Assembly: GCA_003008705.1 (NCBI GenBank)
Contig: PDUO01000029.1
Location: 383,321-447,320 of the forward strand
Direction: 5' to 3'
Length of the DNA stretch: 64,000 nucleotides
Origin: Pezicula radicicola
Taxonomy: Eukaryota > Ascomycota > Leotiomycetes > Helotiales > Dermateaceae
Shown: positions 1-11,344 of the stretch, one piece after another
How positions within the stretch are numbered: the stretch's first letter is position 1
Layout: the number at the start of each line of letters is the position of its first letter
Position numbers and translations under genes: made by a program
The notes under the pieces: generated by a model
Seen by the model: the letters and a program-made list of their open reading frames with translations, nothing else
What the model was told of the DNA's origin: nothing
Databases searched by the model: none

Positions 1-71
1 CATACATCTTCATCTCAGACTGAAAAGGGAAACCCACTGATAATTTCACCAGAGGTAAAGGTATCCATCTC

Positions 72-2117
72 ATGCACCCAAATCGCTATGCAGGCCCTTT
101 CATGAGCCGAGCACCATACATCAATGCGAACGGAGAAGAGACCGAGGAATTGCAGCCCAATCAAGAAGTTGGCGTCAACAGATCTGCTCTAGTTCCGCAT
201 CCGACAATACCAGGGTTTGAGGCCGTCAACGCTGTTGCCGCTCAGGGCATGAGAGATAATATCCCCAATGGAGGAGTGCACGGCGCTGCTCGATATGGGA
301 GAATACCTGGTATTGGATCTTTGTATGATGCCGTGGATCGTGGTATGAGGGATCGGGAGCTTGAAGAAGAAAGACGACGTCAAGAGCAAGGGCTCTTCGA
401 ACGGGATGTTGCAGAACGTCTTGCCGAAGAGCAATGGCGCCGTGATGAGCGACAGCGTGTTCAGCAAGACACCGAGGCACAACGAGATGAACAATGGCGC
501 TTCGAGGAGCAACAACGTATCCAGCAGGAACAACGTGCTCGACAAGAACAAATTGCTCGGCAAGGGCTTGAAGAACAACAACAGTAAGCGGCTACGTCCT
601 GTTTCCCATTTATATTAGTAGCGGCGACATGCTCTGGCGGACGGGATAAGACTAGTAAGCACACGGAGAGCGAATGGAAAGACTACTTCAAATCCAATCA
701 AATCCCTCAATGACACAACCTTCCTTCTATCCTTTTGTCGCTCTCTGTGTGCCTCTTGTCATGTCTACTGACCGGAGCTGATCTTGCTCAAACCACCTGA
801 TGACTGTCATCTCTTGTCTCCTCTTCTCTTTTCCTCTCTTGATTTATTATTGGTTAAAGGAGCAAACTTACTAAAGAAAATAGCAGTACTCCCCACGTCG
901 AGTTTACGAACGATGATGCTTACGACAAGGCCTGGGAACGGCGTTACAATGATTACCCGGAGGATTGGCCCGAAGCTCGATCTAAAAAGGATATTCGACG
1001 CAAGAACAAGACTGCGGTTCCCGTTGAATATTATTGGGAGAACCAGGGTCCACTCCTTCTGCAGTCTATTGATATTGATGCAGTTCTTGCACAACAACAG
1101 AAGAATACGCAGGGATTGTATTTTCCGGTCCAGTCCGAAAGTGTTATCCGGCAGAGTGGCCATAGTACGGTTCCTGTTCCACAACAGCACATCCAGGGAA
1201 TTGTTTTTCCGTCGCAGTCTCAAGGAGTTTTTCAGCCTATTGATCATAACACCGCTCTTACTCAACAACGGGCAAACGACCAGAGACTCCTTCCGGCTCC
1301 GTCGCAAGGGGCCTTCCAGGCCGCTAATTATATGGCATTTCTTAAGCAAGAACAGACGAACAAACAAGGAATGCGTTTTCCGGCGCAGTCTCAATTGCCA
1401 TTCCAGCATAATAATCGGATTATGGATCATGCTCAACAATGGGCGAACAATCAGGGACTTCCTTTTCGGGCTCAGTCAAAAGGGACCTTCCAAGCCGGCA
1501 ATCATACGGTATTGCTTGCTCAGCAACAAGCAAACAACCAGCGACTCCCTTATCCGGCACAGTCTCAATTACCGTTCCATCACAATAATCAGATTGCTGA
1601 TCCTGTTTGTCCATGGGAGAATAACCAGGGCGTCCCTTTCCCAGCTCAGTCACAAGCGACCACTAATTATCTCGCATTTCTTGCTCAGCAACGGGGGAAT
1701 AACCAGGGACACCATCTTCCATCGCATCCTCAAGGGGGTTTCCAGCCCACTGACTCTACCATGGCTGCTGCTCAACAATGGGAGAACAACCAAAGATACG
1801 GCTTTCCGTCGCAGTCTCAAAGCGCTATCCAGTACAACAATACCGCAAATCTTCAAACCGTAGGCCGTCCAATTCTATCCCCAATAAAGAGGGAAGATTT
1901 TTGGGGACAAGAGTATCAATCCCAGAATCTCGATAACAGTATGTATTCATATAGTGCTGATGATGAAGGCTGGTCTTCTTCGGAGGGCGTTGGTTCTGCG
2001 TATCCGATTCGTAACAAGTCCAGTTCAGTGTACCCTGTCATTAGCACAAAGAAAGGTTTGGATGAATTTCAACGTCCAAGATTTGAAGGTTGTGATGAAG
2101 GTCCTTGTTGGGGTTGA
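72..2117 (+). CDS. Glutamine-rich tandem-repeat protein of unknown function
   Basis: Proposed exons are 72-583 and 884-2117, giving about 581 residues. The donor GTAAGC lies directly after exon 1 and the acceptor AAAATAG follows a TTACTAA branch-like site. The phases match, and exon 2 reads openly through residues such as AYDKAWERRYNDYPEDWPE before the repeats. I do not recognise the family. Residues about 93-170 are Arg/Glu/Gln-rich and should form a long charged helix or coiled coil. The C-terminal half holds about nine degenerate units of roughly 30 residues built on NNQG, FPAQSQ and FQ cores, followed by an acidic Ser/Tyr-rich tail ending in CDEGPCWG. No signal peptide or membrane segment is seen. 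The intron is long (300 nt) for this window, so its exact ends are less sure than the two coding blocks. The ATG at 72 is the first in frame after a TGA at 21-23, but an upstream exon outside the window cannot be excluded. Confidence 0.6.
1095..1860 (+). repeat. Degenerate ~90-bp coding tandem repeat
   Basis: Within exon 2 of the first gene, a unit of about 90 bp recurs about nine times. Each unit encodes a Gln-rich stretch, an (N)NQG turn, an (F/Y)P(A/S)QSQ block and an F(Q/H) segment. The copies differ by many substitutions, and some units are shortened, for instance around 1655-1680. The codon-level pattern keeps the frame, so the array evolves as protein-coding sequence. Confidence 0.75.
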
Positions 2118-4894
2118 GGACCTTGAAGCAAAGTTATAAAGGTGTATGTTGAAAATTATGTTGCGCTATGTTGGGTGTTCGAGATGGCACATCTTCTTTC
2201 TTGAAGATTGAGTTGGAGGTTTCGGTTTCTCTGGTTTTGTATGGATATGGATATACCCATTTGGGATTAGCATTGTTATTTGCATCAGCAATGGCGGAAA
2301 TGGGGCTATGAGTTCGTTTCTCTTCTTTAGTTTGGGAGTGAGATTCGCTTATTGGCAATGAACTGTGCGGTTGATGAAGAAGATGTTGGCGTGTAGCTCT
2401 GATAATGTAGGAATCACATCATGTCAACGACTGTCCCTAATCAAAGAGTTTATCAGTGATTATCCTTTCAAGCTCTCTGTACCTACGTGGCATTGAAATC
2501 TTGACTCATCGATAAATGTCCGCAGATAGCTCGGCAACGGTGCAGAGTCAAAAGGCTTTGTCTTGTGATGTTTTGTATTGGTAGAAGTGCTGCGGTAGGA
2601 TCATTGTCGTAGTAGACTTTGCATTGAAGCGTGGACGCATTGCAAAGTGAAGCCAATGAACATTGGTTTGTAGGTCAATGCTCAAGCTCATCTCGTGCAC
2701 AGAGTCAAGTACCCGTAAACATATTCCTAAACTATTTTCAAACTTTGATCCTAGATGGCACCTCCTAAGTACGGATTTCGGTAAGCTTTACCGAGGCCTA
2801 TTTCAGGCTTTTAAGGGATGAGTGAAAGTAGCTGGTGGAGTATCTATTTACCTGACAGTACTTTCTAGAACCTACTTCGTAAGCTGTCATACGAAGTAGG
2901 AGATAAACCTCCCCTTGGGTTTCTTATGCCCCTGCCTTAGTGTGCAATGTGAAGCTGCATGCATGCATACCTTAGTGAGTTGGCGACTCGACGGCGCTTG
3001 TGTAGTGTAGCGACACCGACAATGGATTGTCTCAAGTCGCAAGTTGTAAGTGGTACAGTTGTTAAGCATAGATAGGTACGAAAAGATACACCAACTGCCA
3101 ACCATCAATAAAACCCAGGAGTGAGCATCACAAGGACAAAAATACCCACAACGAACGCATTTAACTTTGCGGCTCCATACTCCCAAAACAGAAGTGTGAC
3201 CTGTCAGAAGTCCACGACTCCAAAAGCCCAAGAAGGTGGGAGAGTGGAGTGGATTTTGGAGAGGAAAAACAAAAAGGGGGGTGGGGGGGAAGTTGGAACG
3301 CAACTTCGCAAAGTCCTGATATGGGGAAATATTGACTCTTGGTAGAGAAAGTGGAGTACGGATACGCTCTAGGCCGGCCGGCTCATCCAAGTGAAATTTT
3401 CTTTCTGGTCATCCGGGCAGCTTTGGGTTCGACGGAAGGAATTAAACACGTCGCAAGGACGAAGAGCGATGCGTAAGTAGTAGAGGACCAGACCTCAAGA
3501 GAAAAACCACAAGAGTTGTTCCGTTGAGGCTTTATGGCTGCGAAAACGGTTCGGAAGAAATAGCGAGGTGAAGGTCTGGATAAGGTTATCAATATATCAA
3601 CACGCGGCGTTGAGTGAGAGAGAAGTTGTGTGTGTGTGTGTCTACTTGCATTGCGCCCGGTGAAGGGTATTACCGGCCCTCGGTTCTTGACGTGCTGATA
3701 CTTCTGCGGGGCGGCAAATGATAGAAGGGACTCCCTTTTGACTGTCGCATACAAATAATGTTGGTGCACGAGAAGTAACTTTAGTGAGTACCGTACCTCG
3801 GTATCACTGTATTAGGACTTCACAAAGGGCATTCACTAAGTGACATTATTGACTTTGAGGGCGCAACGGGCATTAAGACGGACAATAAATAGCCAAAAGC
3901 TCTTAGCCTTAACCTTGCCCAATGCCCTATTCTCTTAATCAACTCTCTTTCAGCCATCGCCACGTGGTCCATTGGCATCAGCAGATGTGTGCACGTATCA
4001 AATGTCGAAGGGCTGGTGCGATGGCAAAACGAAATTCCATCAATTGGATCGGAGATCACCTTGGTTCTTTCGAATCTCAACCCCTGGCCAAGAAACGAGT
4101 CAACGAGCCCAAGAGCCCAAAGGAAAACATCTGGCCTCCCTGCAAGGTCTAAAATATAACATCGGGGAAGGCTACCGAGATCCGTGCTTGTCTCTGGTGC
4201 AGGCCGTCAAAGTCTGCTGGGCTCGCCTTTCCCCACTTGGACGCACTTGGAGCTGCGAACCTCCTGCCAAATCCTTGTGTGGTACAGGGCCAAAAAGGCA
4301 CCTGGAGCACGGTTCACGTCACATGCCCCGTGGAAGAAAGTCTTGTCTTTTCGGTTGAGTCGAGTTTGGAAGGTGAAGCGGGAGGCTGGACTTTCCGTTC
4401 TAGCACCTGGCACGCCTGACGGCACTTTTTGGGCTTGCATTGCTGGCTTTTTTCTGCTGAGAGAGCGAGAGCGCCAACGCCCCCTCTTCTTGATGCGACT
4501 GCGATCTTCAAAATGTTGTCATCTCCTCTCTCCTGTGACACAGCCCTCTCCTCAGAGTACTTCTTGCCTCCGACTCCTCTCAATCTTCTTCTCAACAATA
4601 ACCACCAACTTCTCCTCCTCCTTCCTGCCTAATCACACCCTGCCCCAAGCATACGCCACCCCCTGTACCAAGAACTCAACCCAAGCCTGCTTAGCCTTAC
4701 TGCCGGTGCTACCAAGAGTGACCGCAGCTACGAGACCGATTGCGAGAGCGCAAACTCAACATAAACCTACCGTCTCCCAGGTGATCAACACTAGAGAAAG
4801 TCGTTTATATCATCACTACTGGCGCAAGCAATTGTCGACGGTGTATGCTATAGCGAACAACTATATCTACCCGCATCGGCCCTTGTCGACCACA
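2118..4894. other. Intergenic region and glycerol kinase leader
   Basis: No gene could be supported here. The open frames are short, overlap on both strands and match nothing I recognise. A (TG)n run lies near 3629-3641. From about 4500 to 4894 the plus strand is rich in pyrimidines and CAAC/CTCC motifs, as is common in fungal promoters and 5' leaders. An open frame continues upstream of the kinase start, but its sequence is unlike any kinase N-terminus. Confidence 0.5.
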
Positions 4895-6750
4895 ATGCCT
4901 CCCACTCGCAGCTATTCTGGCATCTCAACGCCCACCGTCGCACACATGGAAACCTCAATCCCTCACATCGACGACCTGAAGACCAGGTTGTCGGATCCAG
5001 CACCAACGCATTCACACGTTGAGAGCGTCACTCCTCCTATCGTCGAGGCGCATCTTCCTTCCGGCATAGTTGAGACAAAAGGAGAGAAGAAAGAACACTG
5101 GTTCATTGGCAGTATAGATCAGGGCACAACTTCTTCGCGATTCTTAATCTTCAATGGCGAAGGGACGCCCGTCGCAAGCCATCAGATTGAGTTCGAAAAC
5201 ATGTATCCTGACTCAGGGTAAGCTCTAGCTTTATTTACTTGCACCTGTGGTTTCAATTGCTAATAACTTCTGCAGATGGCACGAACACGATCCTGCGGAA
5301 TTAATATCCTCAGTCGAGCAATGTATAGAACAAGCCACAGCCAAATTCCTCGACCTCGGTCACAAGAAATCTGACATCAAGGCCATCGGCATCACAAATC
5401 AACGCGAAACAACAATCTGCTGGGACACAAACACCGGCGAACCCTTATACAATGCCATTGTTTGGCCCGACACACGGACGAAGTCACTGGTGCGAGACTT
5501 GAAGGCCCGCAAAGGCGCAGACGAGCTCCTGCAATTATGTGGTCTTCCACTCTCCACATACCCTTCCAGCGTCAAGCTACTCTGGCTCTATGAGAACGTT
5601 GAGGCCATTCGCAATGCCTACGACGAAGGACGCCTCTCTTTTGGCACAGTCGATACCTGGCTCATTTACAAGCTGAACGGCGGAAAGGATGCCAACGTAC
5701 ACGTCACCGACACCACCAACGCGTCACGAACAATGTTCATGAACATCCACACTTGTCAATATGACGACAGACTGCTTGACTTCTTCCAGCTCAATCGCAA
5801 AAACATCACTCTCCCCAAAATTGTGCCTTCTTCAGACAAAGAAGCGTTCGGTAAAATTGCGAGTGGGGCGCTGAAAGGGATCCGCATTACCGGATGCCTG
5901 GGTGATCAATCAAGCGCATTAGTGGGCCAGTGCGGATTTTCTCCGGGGCACGCTAAGAATACTTATGGAACTGGCTGCTTCTTATTGTATAACGTAGGAG
6001 AGAAACCGGTTATTTCAAAATATGGACTTCTTGCCACAGTCGCATATGATTTTGGTGGATCGCGCAAGCCAGTTTACGCCCTCGAGGGCAGCATTGCTGT
6101 CGCAGGATCCGGTGTCAAGTTCCTAATGAACAACTTGGGATTCATCAAGCACTCTAGCAAGATAACCGAGTTGGCTGAGAGTGTCCCTGATAATGGCGGT
6201 GTTGTTTTCGTAACTGCCTTCAGCGGGCTGTTTGCGCCGTACTGGATCGATGACGCAAAGGGAACAATCTGTAAGTTACAGCTCGGCCCTACTACCCCAT
6301 GACCCCCACACTGACATCAGAACCCCAGTCGGCATCACCCAACACACGCAACGCGGGCATATCGCACGCGCAACCCTGGAAGCAACCTGCTTCCAAACAA
6401 GAGCCATTCTCAATGCCATGGAAAAGGACTCTGGACATAAGCTCGAAGGACTCGCTGTTGACGGAGGCATGTCGAACTCTGACATCACCATGCAAACACA
6501 AGCCGACATTCTTGGCATTCCAATTGATCGTCCTGTCATGCGTGAAACCACCGCTCTTGGTGCTGCTATTGCTGCTGGCTTTGCAGTTGACATCTGGAAG
6601 GAATTTGACGAATTGAAGACAATCAACGCCGACGATCGAACCGTCTTTACCCCTGGTAAGGACGAGAAGCGTTTTGCATCTATGTTCACGAAGTGGGAGC
6701 AAGCTGTTGAGATGAGCAAGGGATGGGTACTAGATTCGGAACAGCATTAG
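4895..6750 (+). CDS. GUT1: Glycerol kinase (FGGY family)
   Basis: Glycerol kinase phosphorylates glycerol with ATP to glycerol-3-phosphate, the entry step of glycerol use. Exons are 4895-5217, 5276-6270 and 6329-6750, separated by two 58-nt introns with clear branch sites (CTAATAAC, ACTGAC). The product is 579 residues. After a variable 70-residue N-terminal extension comes the ATP-binding loop IGSIDQGTTSSR (residues 71-82). Family landmarks follow: TNQRETT, the substrate-region NAIVWPDTRT, GTVDTWLIYKL, the GCLGDQSSALVGQ block, TYGTGCF, and the C-terminal DGGMSNSD and ALGAAIAAG motifs. Length and motif order fit fungal Gut1. The start ATG was chosen because the kinase fold begins shortly after it and the frame upstream looks like leader. 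The assignment is secure; only the exact start is open. Confidence 0.95.
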
Positions 6751-8726
6751 AATATAGCTCCCTTAATTGGTTGAGCTCGGAGGCATGGACTTTTTGGGAA
6801 AAGGAGTGATTGGCAAGGAGCAAATCTTATGGGATACGGAGTAGAAAGGCGGTTATGAAACTGGATGCCCGGGTCATGATTATTTCGGAGAGGGTTGGAG
6901 ACATTTAGTAATTGTCTTTTTCATGATACCATTCAAGAGCCCAGCCCTGAAACTTGTAGATATATTAGCCCTATTATACTTTAGCCTTAATGGCTCCTTC
7001 TTTCAAATGAAATAATTTTTCAAACTTAAATGGTAATAATTGAATTGGGCGGTTAAGATGGAAGATATACTAAGTACATCCCGTCGCTTCTGAATGACAA
7101 TGATTTTGTCAAAGCGAAGATAAATAAGCGACGAAACGAGCAACATTAGAAAAAAATGTCGGGGGCATCCAGTTGGCTAAAATATTTCATTACTCGTATC
7201 CCAGATCCTTGCAAAAGTTAGGAACGTCATTCCGAGCACGGGAGGACTAATGTACGAGGCCAGAAGGGGCCCAAGTTGCTTAACGTTTGTCTTTCTCGTT
7301 TCTGTCACGATTCATGTCACGCACAACACAAAGGGAAAAAAGACGGGGTGAAGGTTTGAAGGTGAACCATGAAGATGTTACTAGTAGGGGGTACGGGAGT
7401 ACGGGATGTACGGGACACACGGGAGGTGGATGTTCGAGGTTCGGTATACCTACTTGCTTTGGAGTTGGGCGGATACAGGACATGGAGCTTGGAGCCCTTG
7501 GAGCTTAGAGTTCGTGGGATCTCCCACGTTTATAAGTATGTACCACGTGGTATCTGCATGAAATATGTACGTTTACCTTTCGTATAGCTATTTTAGGTTA
7601 TTTTAGGTTAGGAGTTTTTGAGGAGTTTGAGGAGGCGGTGGGATGTTGTGGAGATAGGGGATAGGAGATAGAGTACAGTAGGGAGGTAGTAAGTGAGTGG
7701 ATTTGGATTTGGAGTTAAGAGGAGGTGGAGGTGGAGGTGGGAAATGAAGGAAGTATGTTTCTATGTTTTCTTAGTCGTAGTTCCGTTCATGTTTATGTTT
7801 ATGTTTTAGTACCTTACATACCTCTCTATAAGGATTTAGACCTAGGTACAGTAGATAGGTGAAGTGATATGATATGACTTACGGTACTAGTCATACGAAA
7901 GTAAGTATAGAAGATCTACTCCATACTAACCTAGCTAACTCCCCTACCTACGAGTACGTTACTTCTAGATACTGAATCTACAATAACCTTCAACCTACAT
8001 TAAATCCTTTACACCGCTCCCCCCCTAACCTACCAACCGACTAACCTACACCTCCCGCACTCTCTATTATACCGTAATCTTCTACTTCCTTTCTCCTAGG
8101 TATCTCTTTTCTAAATCTTTAACTATATTTGTGGTAAATTCACTGCTTGTAAAAGGTAAATGACAAGTGGTTACTTTTGTTTACTAAGTCTGTAGCAGTC
8201 TTGCAAGTGAACTGTTTACAAACTACCTTATACCTGCAGAAGTGCCATGCACAAAACCTACAAACGCATATTCAAATGCTGTGGTGAGACTAAGGCATGG
8301 ATCGAGTCACTTATATACCTAGCGATAGAATGGGAAAATGGTAAAATGGGTATCGAGTTTTGAAATTTTCGCTTCCTATCTGATCTGATCGCTCGCTCAA
8401 AAATATACATGCCCCTGCCCCATGGGCCTGGAGTAGCTTGGTAAGATACGTAGGGCGAGGCAATTGCCACCTCCAACCACCGATCTCCTACGTAAGTAGC
8501 TTTCCCCATAATAAAGTGGTTTGCTTTCCCGGACGTAGCTCCAGCGCCAAGCCAAAGCCAAAGTCCAATGCAACGCCAAGTGCAAGTTATTCAACTGCCA
8601 TCGTATGAAATCCTTCCCCTGCTGTGAATCGAGCAGCCTCTCAAATATAAAGTTTTCGCCTCAATGCGCCATTATTCCATGCATTGTAATTTTCCCGCTT
8701 CGCGCTCATAATCAAATTTGTACTGT
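6751..8726. other. Intergenic, low-complexity
   Basis: This is the shared 3' region of the glycerol kinase and TAF4 genes. No gene is supported. The plus strand is purine-rich around 7280-7740, with GGAGGTGGAGGT-type runs and tacgggagtacggg repeats near 7389-7420. It turns pyrimidine-rich from about 7910 to 8100. A short direct repeat, ATTTTAGGTT twice, lies near 7590-7612. None of these matches a known element. Confidence 0.5.
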
Positions 8727-10756
8727 TTATTTGGGATTCGAGTCATCAAGCACAGCATAAGCTTGCTGTAAAGCCCTTTTCTCTCTGCCATCATCCTCCA
8801 GAACAGTGATCCAATCCCGCAACTGGACCCCTCTGCCTTTTTCATGGTCCTCTCGCCATGTACCTAGTCGTCTCGCACCCTCGGTAGTCAACTTCTCTGG
8901 TTCTCGTGAAAACGATCCGCCTGGTGTGCCAGGTAGGCCTTGGGTCATAATCTTCGTAGGTGTACTGGCACCGCTTCCTGAACCTCCTCCCGTCATCCAA
9001 CTGTACTTCTTCTTCTTTCCAAACAGCCCTCCTCCACCTCCACCGCCTAAGAACTTGGAACTTGTTGCATTGGCACTCTCGTGATTGGCGGCTTCATTGA
9101 TCTTGGCTTCTTGTTTTTTCTTCTGCTCTTTCTTGGTGGGTGCTTTGAGGTCAGGGTCAGGTGCTACAGAGCCTGGTGTTGCTGGAACGACAGAGCCAGA
9201 GCGCGGGGTCCCATCTGGATTTGTTCGGGCTAAGCGTTTACGAAGTCGTGCCTCTTCAAAGTCGCGTTCTTTTGCGGCAGAGTTACGCAAGGCCATGACC
9301 ACTTCATTACTAAATTTGACGGAGCCATCCGCTGCCTTGGTGCCGTTAGACGTAGGAGCTGCACCGATGTGTACTGAAGAGGGTGAACCTTTGACCATAT
9401 TAGCTTGGCTAAGTTAAGAAATCAAGGTGCCATACGCTTAAGTGGGTTAGTGAGTGAGCTCACAGCACTTTCCCATCCATTGCGTGGAGCATCATCTGGC
9501 ACTACATTTGTAGCATTGTTCTGGGCAGCCACATCTGCCCACTCGGCTGAAACAATCCCATGTGAGTCATTCTGTCGTTCTTTGGCAAGTCGAGTTGCCT
9601 CTTCTAACAGCCCGCGCAAACGGAATTTGGTTGCAATTGATAAGAGAGCAAGTTGGTCAACCAGAGGCGATTCAGCCGGAATAAATACTCCCTTTGTGGC
9701 TGTTATAGCACCGTTGGGTCCAGTAACTGTCTGCACGTTGACGTTGGAATGAGGAAACTGCTCTGGGAGCTTCATAGTGCCCATACTCTTATCCTTATCA
9801 AGATTTAGGACGAGTCCATTGTCATGAGCAAGCTTGAACATCCTCTGATGCATTACGCTTGGGTTAACAAAAGGGTTCTTCATCTCATTCTGCCTCGATG
9901 ATGCAAGATTGTGAGCTGCTGCGTGCCATGCCTTATCAGCTGCCTCTTGTTCAAACTGCTTCTGGTCCTTGTTGCTAGTTGATTCCGCATTGTTTGCAGG
10001 ACCAGCGCCGTAGAAAGTAGCTGCACTTCCAGGTGGAAATTGTGTGAAGCTGTGACCGGTAGATATCGAACCTGATTGTGAGCCTGAAAGTTGTGAGTTG
10101 AAAGATGTGTTGTACATCTGAAAAGTATATTGCTCTTCTTCCCGCAGGTCGATACCAGTTCCATGGAACACATCTGTTGCATCTCCCTCATCCTTCTTCT
10201 CTACAGGCTTTGAAGGCGGACCCATAGTACCGGCGGCACCTTGAGGCTGCATTGCGTAGTTGTTCCAATTTTGGGGGGCTTGTTGACTCATTTGACCATT
10301 AACTGCGTAGCTTTGCTGGTTTTGAAGATTTTGCTGCTGGTGTGGATGAGCTAGTTGCCCTGGCTGACTTGGAAAATTGCTTAGCGGACTTGATTGAGGA
10401 GGTTGGTGAAGTTGAGTTTGAGGATGGGTAAGATTTGGTGTTGTGTTTCCATTCCCATACGCGGTATTAGGCGTTGTGTTTCCATTGCTGGCGTATGGCG
10501 TGTTGTAGACGTTTGGGAGGCCAACGTGTGCAAAGTGAGGGGATGCGCCAGCAGATGGCGATGCCCCTGGGCTCATGCCGTATGGGGACTGAACATAGGG
10601 AGAGCTTGGTTGCGACGTTGGATTCGGAGATAGTCGTTGTCGTTTATTGGGAGGGAGCGCGAACTGCGAGGGAGTCGGCGGAGAGGTCGCAGCCTGTTGA
10701 GGAGAAAATGGACGTTGAGGGGCCACCTGATAAGGCTGCTGCTGTGGTTGCGCCAT
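8727..10756 (-). CDS. TAF4: TFIID subunit TAF4
   Basis: TAF4 is a core scaffold subunit of TFIID, pairing with TAF12 in the RNA polymerase II pre-initiation complex. Exon 1 is 10756-9436 and exon 2 is 9388-8727, split by a 47-nt intron with a CTAAT branch site, for 660 residues. Residues 1-190 are a low-complexity Gln/Pro/Asn region. The fungal TAF4 block starts near residue 195 with TDVFHGTGIDLREEEQYTF. It continues through ESPLVDQLALLSIATKFRLR and ends in a basic segment (AKERDFEEARLRKRLAR) and RDWITVLEDDGREKRALQQAY. The start ATG gives the typical MAQP N-terminus. The acceptor was chosen by phase (LKR joined to SPSSVHIG); other nearby acceptors break the frame. The gene diverges from YSH1. 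Confidence 0.92.
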
Positions 10757-11344
10757 GATGGTGATGATTTTGAAAAGGGTCCGGAAGGAAAGGTGTCGAG
10801 CGTATAGAGGGTATCCTTCCTCACGAAGCAGGCGCAACGCCCGCCTTTCTCCACGAAGCTGGACCCATACGCGATTCCAAATGCCCAAATGCTTCCTGAG
10901 AGAATGCGCCGATTGAATGTCCGTCGTATGCGATTTACAGGTCGGTCCTGATTCCTACCAAATGTGCCCGTGGATGATGTTCTGATCACAATCCACTTCC
11001 GCTCCTGAGATATTGACTTTCGCGCTAAGAAAATACCAGTCACGTGGAACAAGCGCGCTAAGAATTCACCATTTGAGCCTCATTCATCTAACTTCGTCTG
11101 AGACTCGCGCTCGCGCCAAAACATATCAACAACAAGCAACAGACAACGAAAGCTTTTGTCCCTGTCATTCGTTACTCACTAGTCTTATTCTTTGCAATTG
11201 ACCTGATACTCTTTAAGACTAACGCAATAGTGTTCCCACCGTTATGCTAATGCATTGAGGCTTCCAGCCTTGATCGCGCCTACAGGCGACCTACCTTACA
11301 CTTTGCACGCAACGAAAGAACGAGAAAAGAACACCAACATCAAA
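10757..11344. promoter_or_regulatory. Divergent intergenic region between TAF4 and YSH1
   Basis: These 588 bp separate the start codons of two divergently transcribed RNA polymerase II machinery genes, so both promoters must lie here or overlap. I see no clear TATA box. Short open frames on both strands are not supported as genes. Confidence 0.5.

Noticed and set aside
784..1863. Long plus-strand frame of 359 codons overlapping the Gln-rich gene
   Set aside because: It is a frame shadow of the repeat array; the alternative frame has biased repeats, extends across the proposed intron and continues exon 1 by phase less well than the chosen frame.
4184..4894. N-terminal extension of glycerol kinase by about 237 residues
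   Set aside because: The frame is open upstream, but the sequence is pyrimidine-rich leader with no kinase similarity; the kinase fold starts after the ATG at 4895.
7389..7420. Tacggg-type repeats as telomere-like sequence
   Set aside because: The units are irregular, few and not TTAGGG; they are ordinary low-complexity intergenic DNA.
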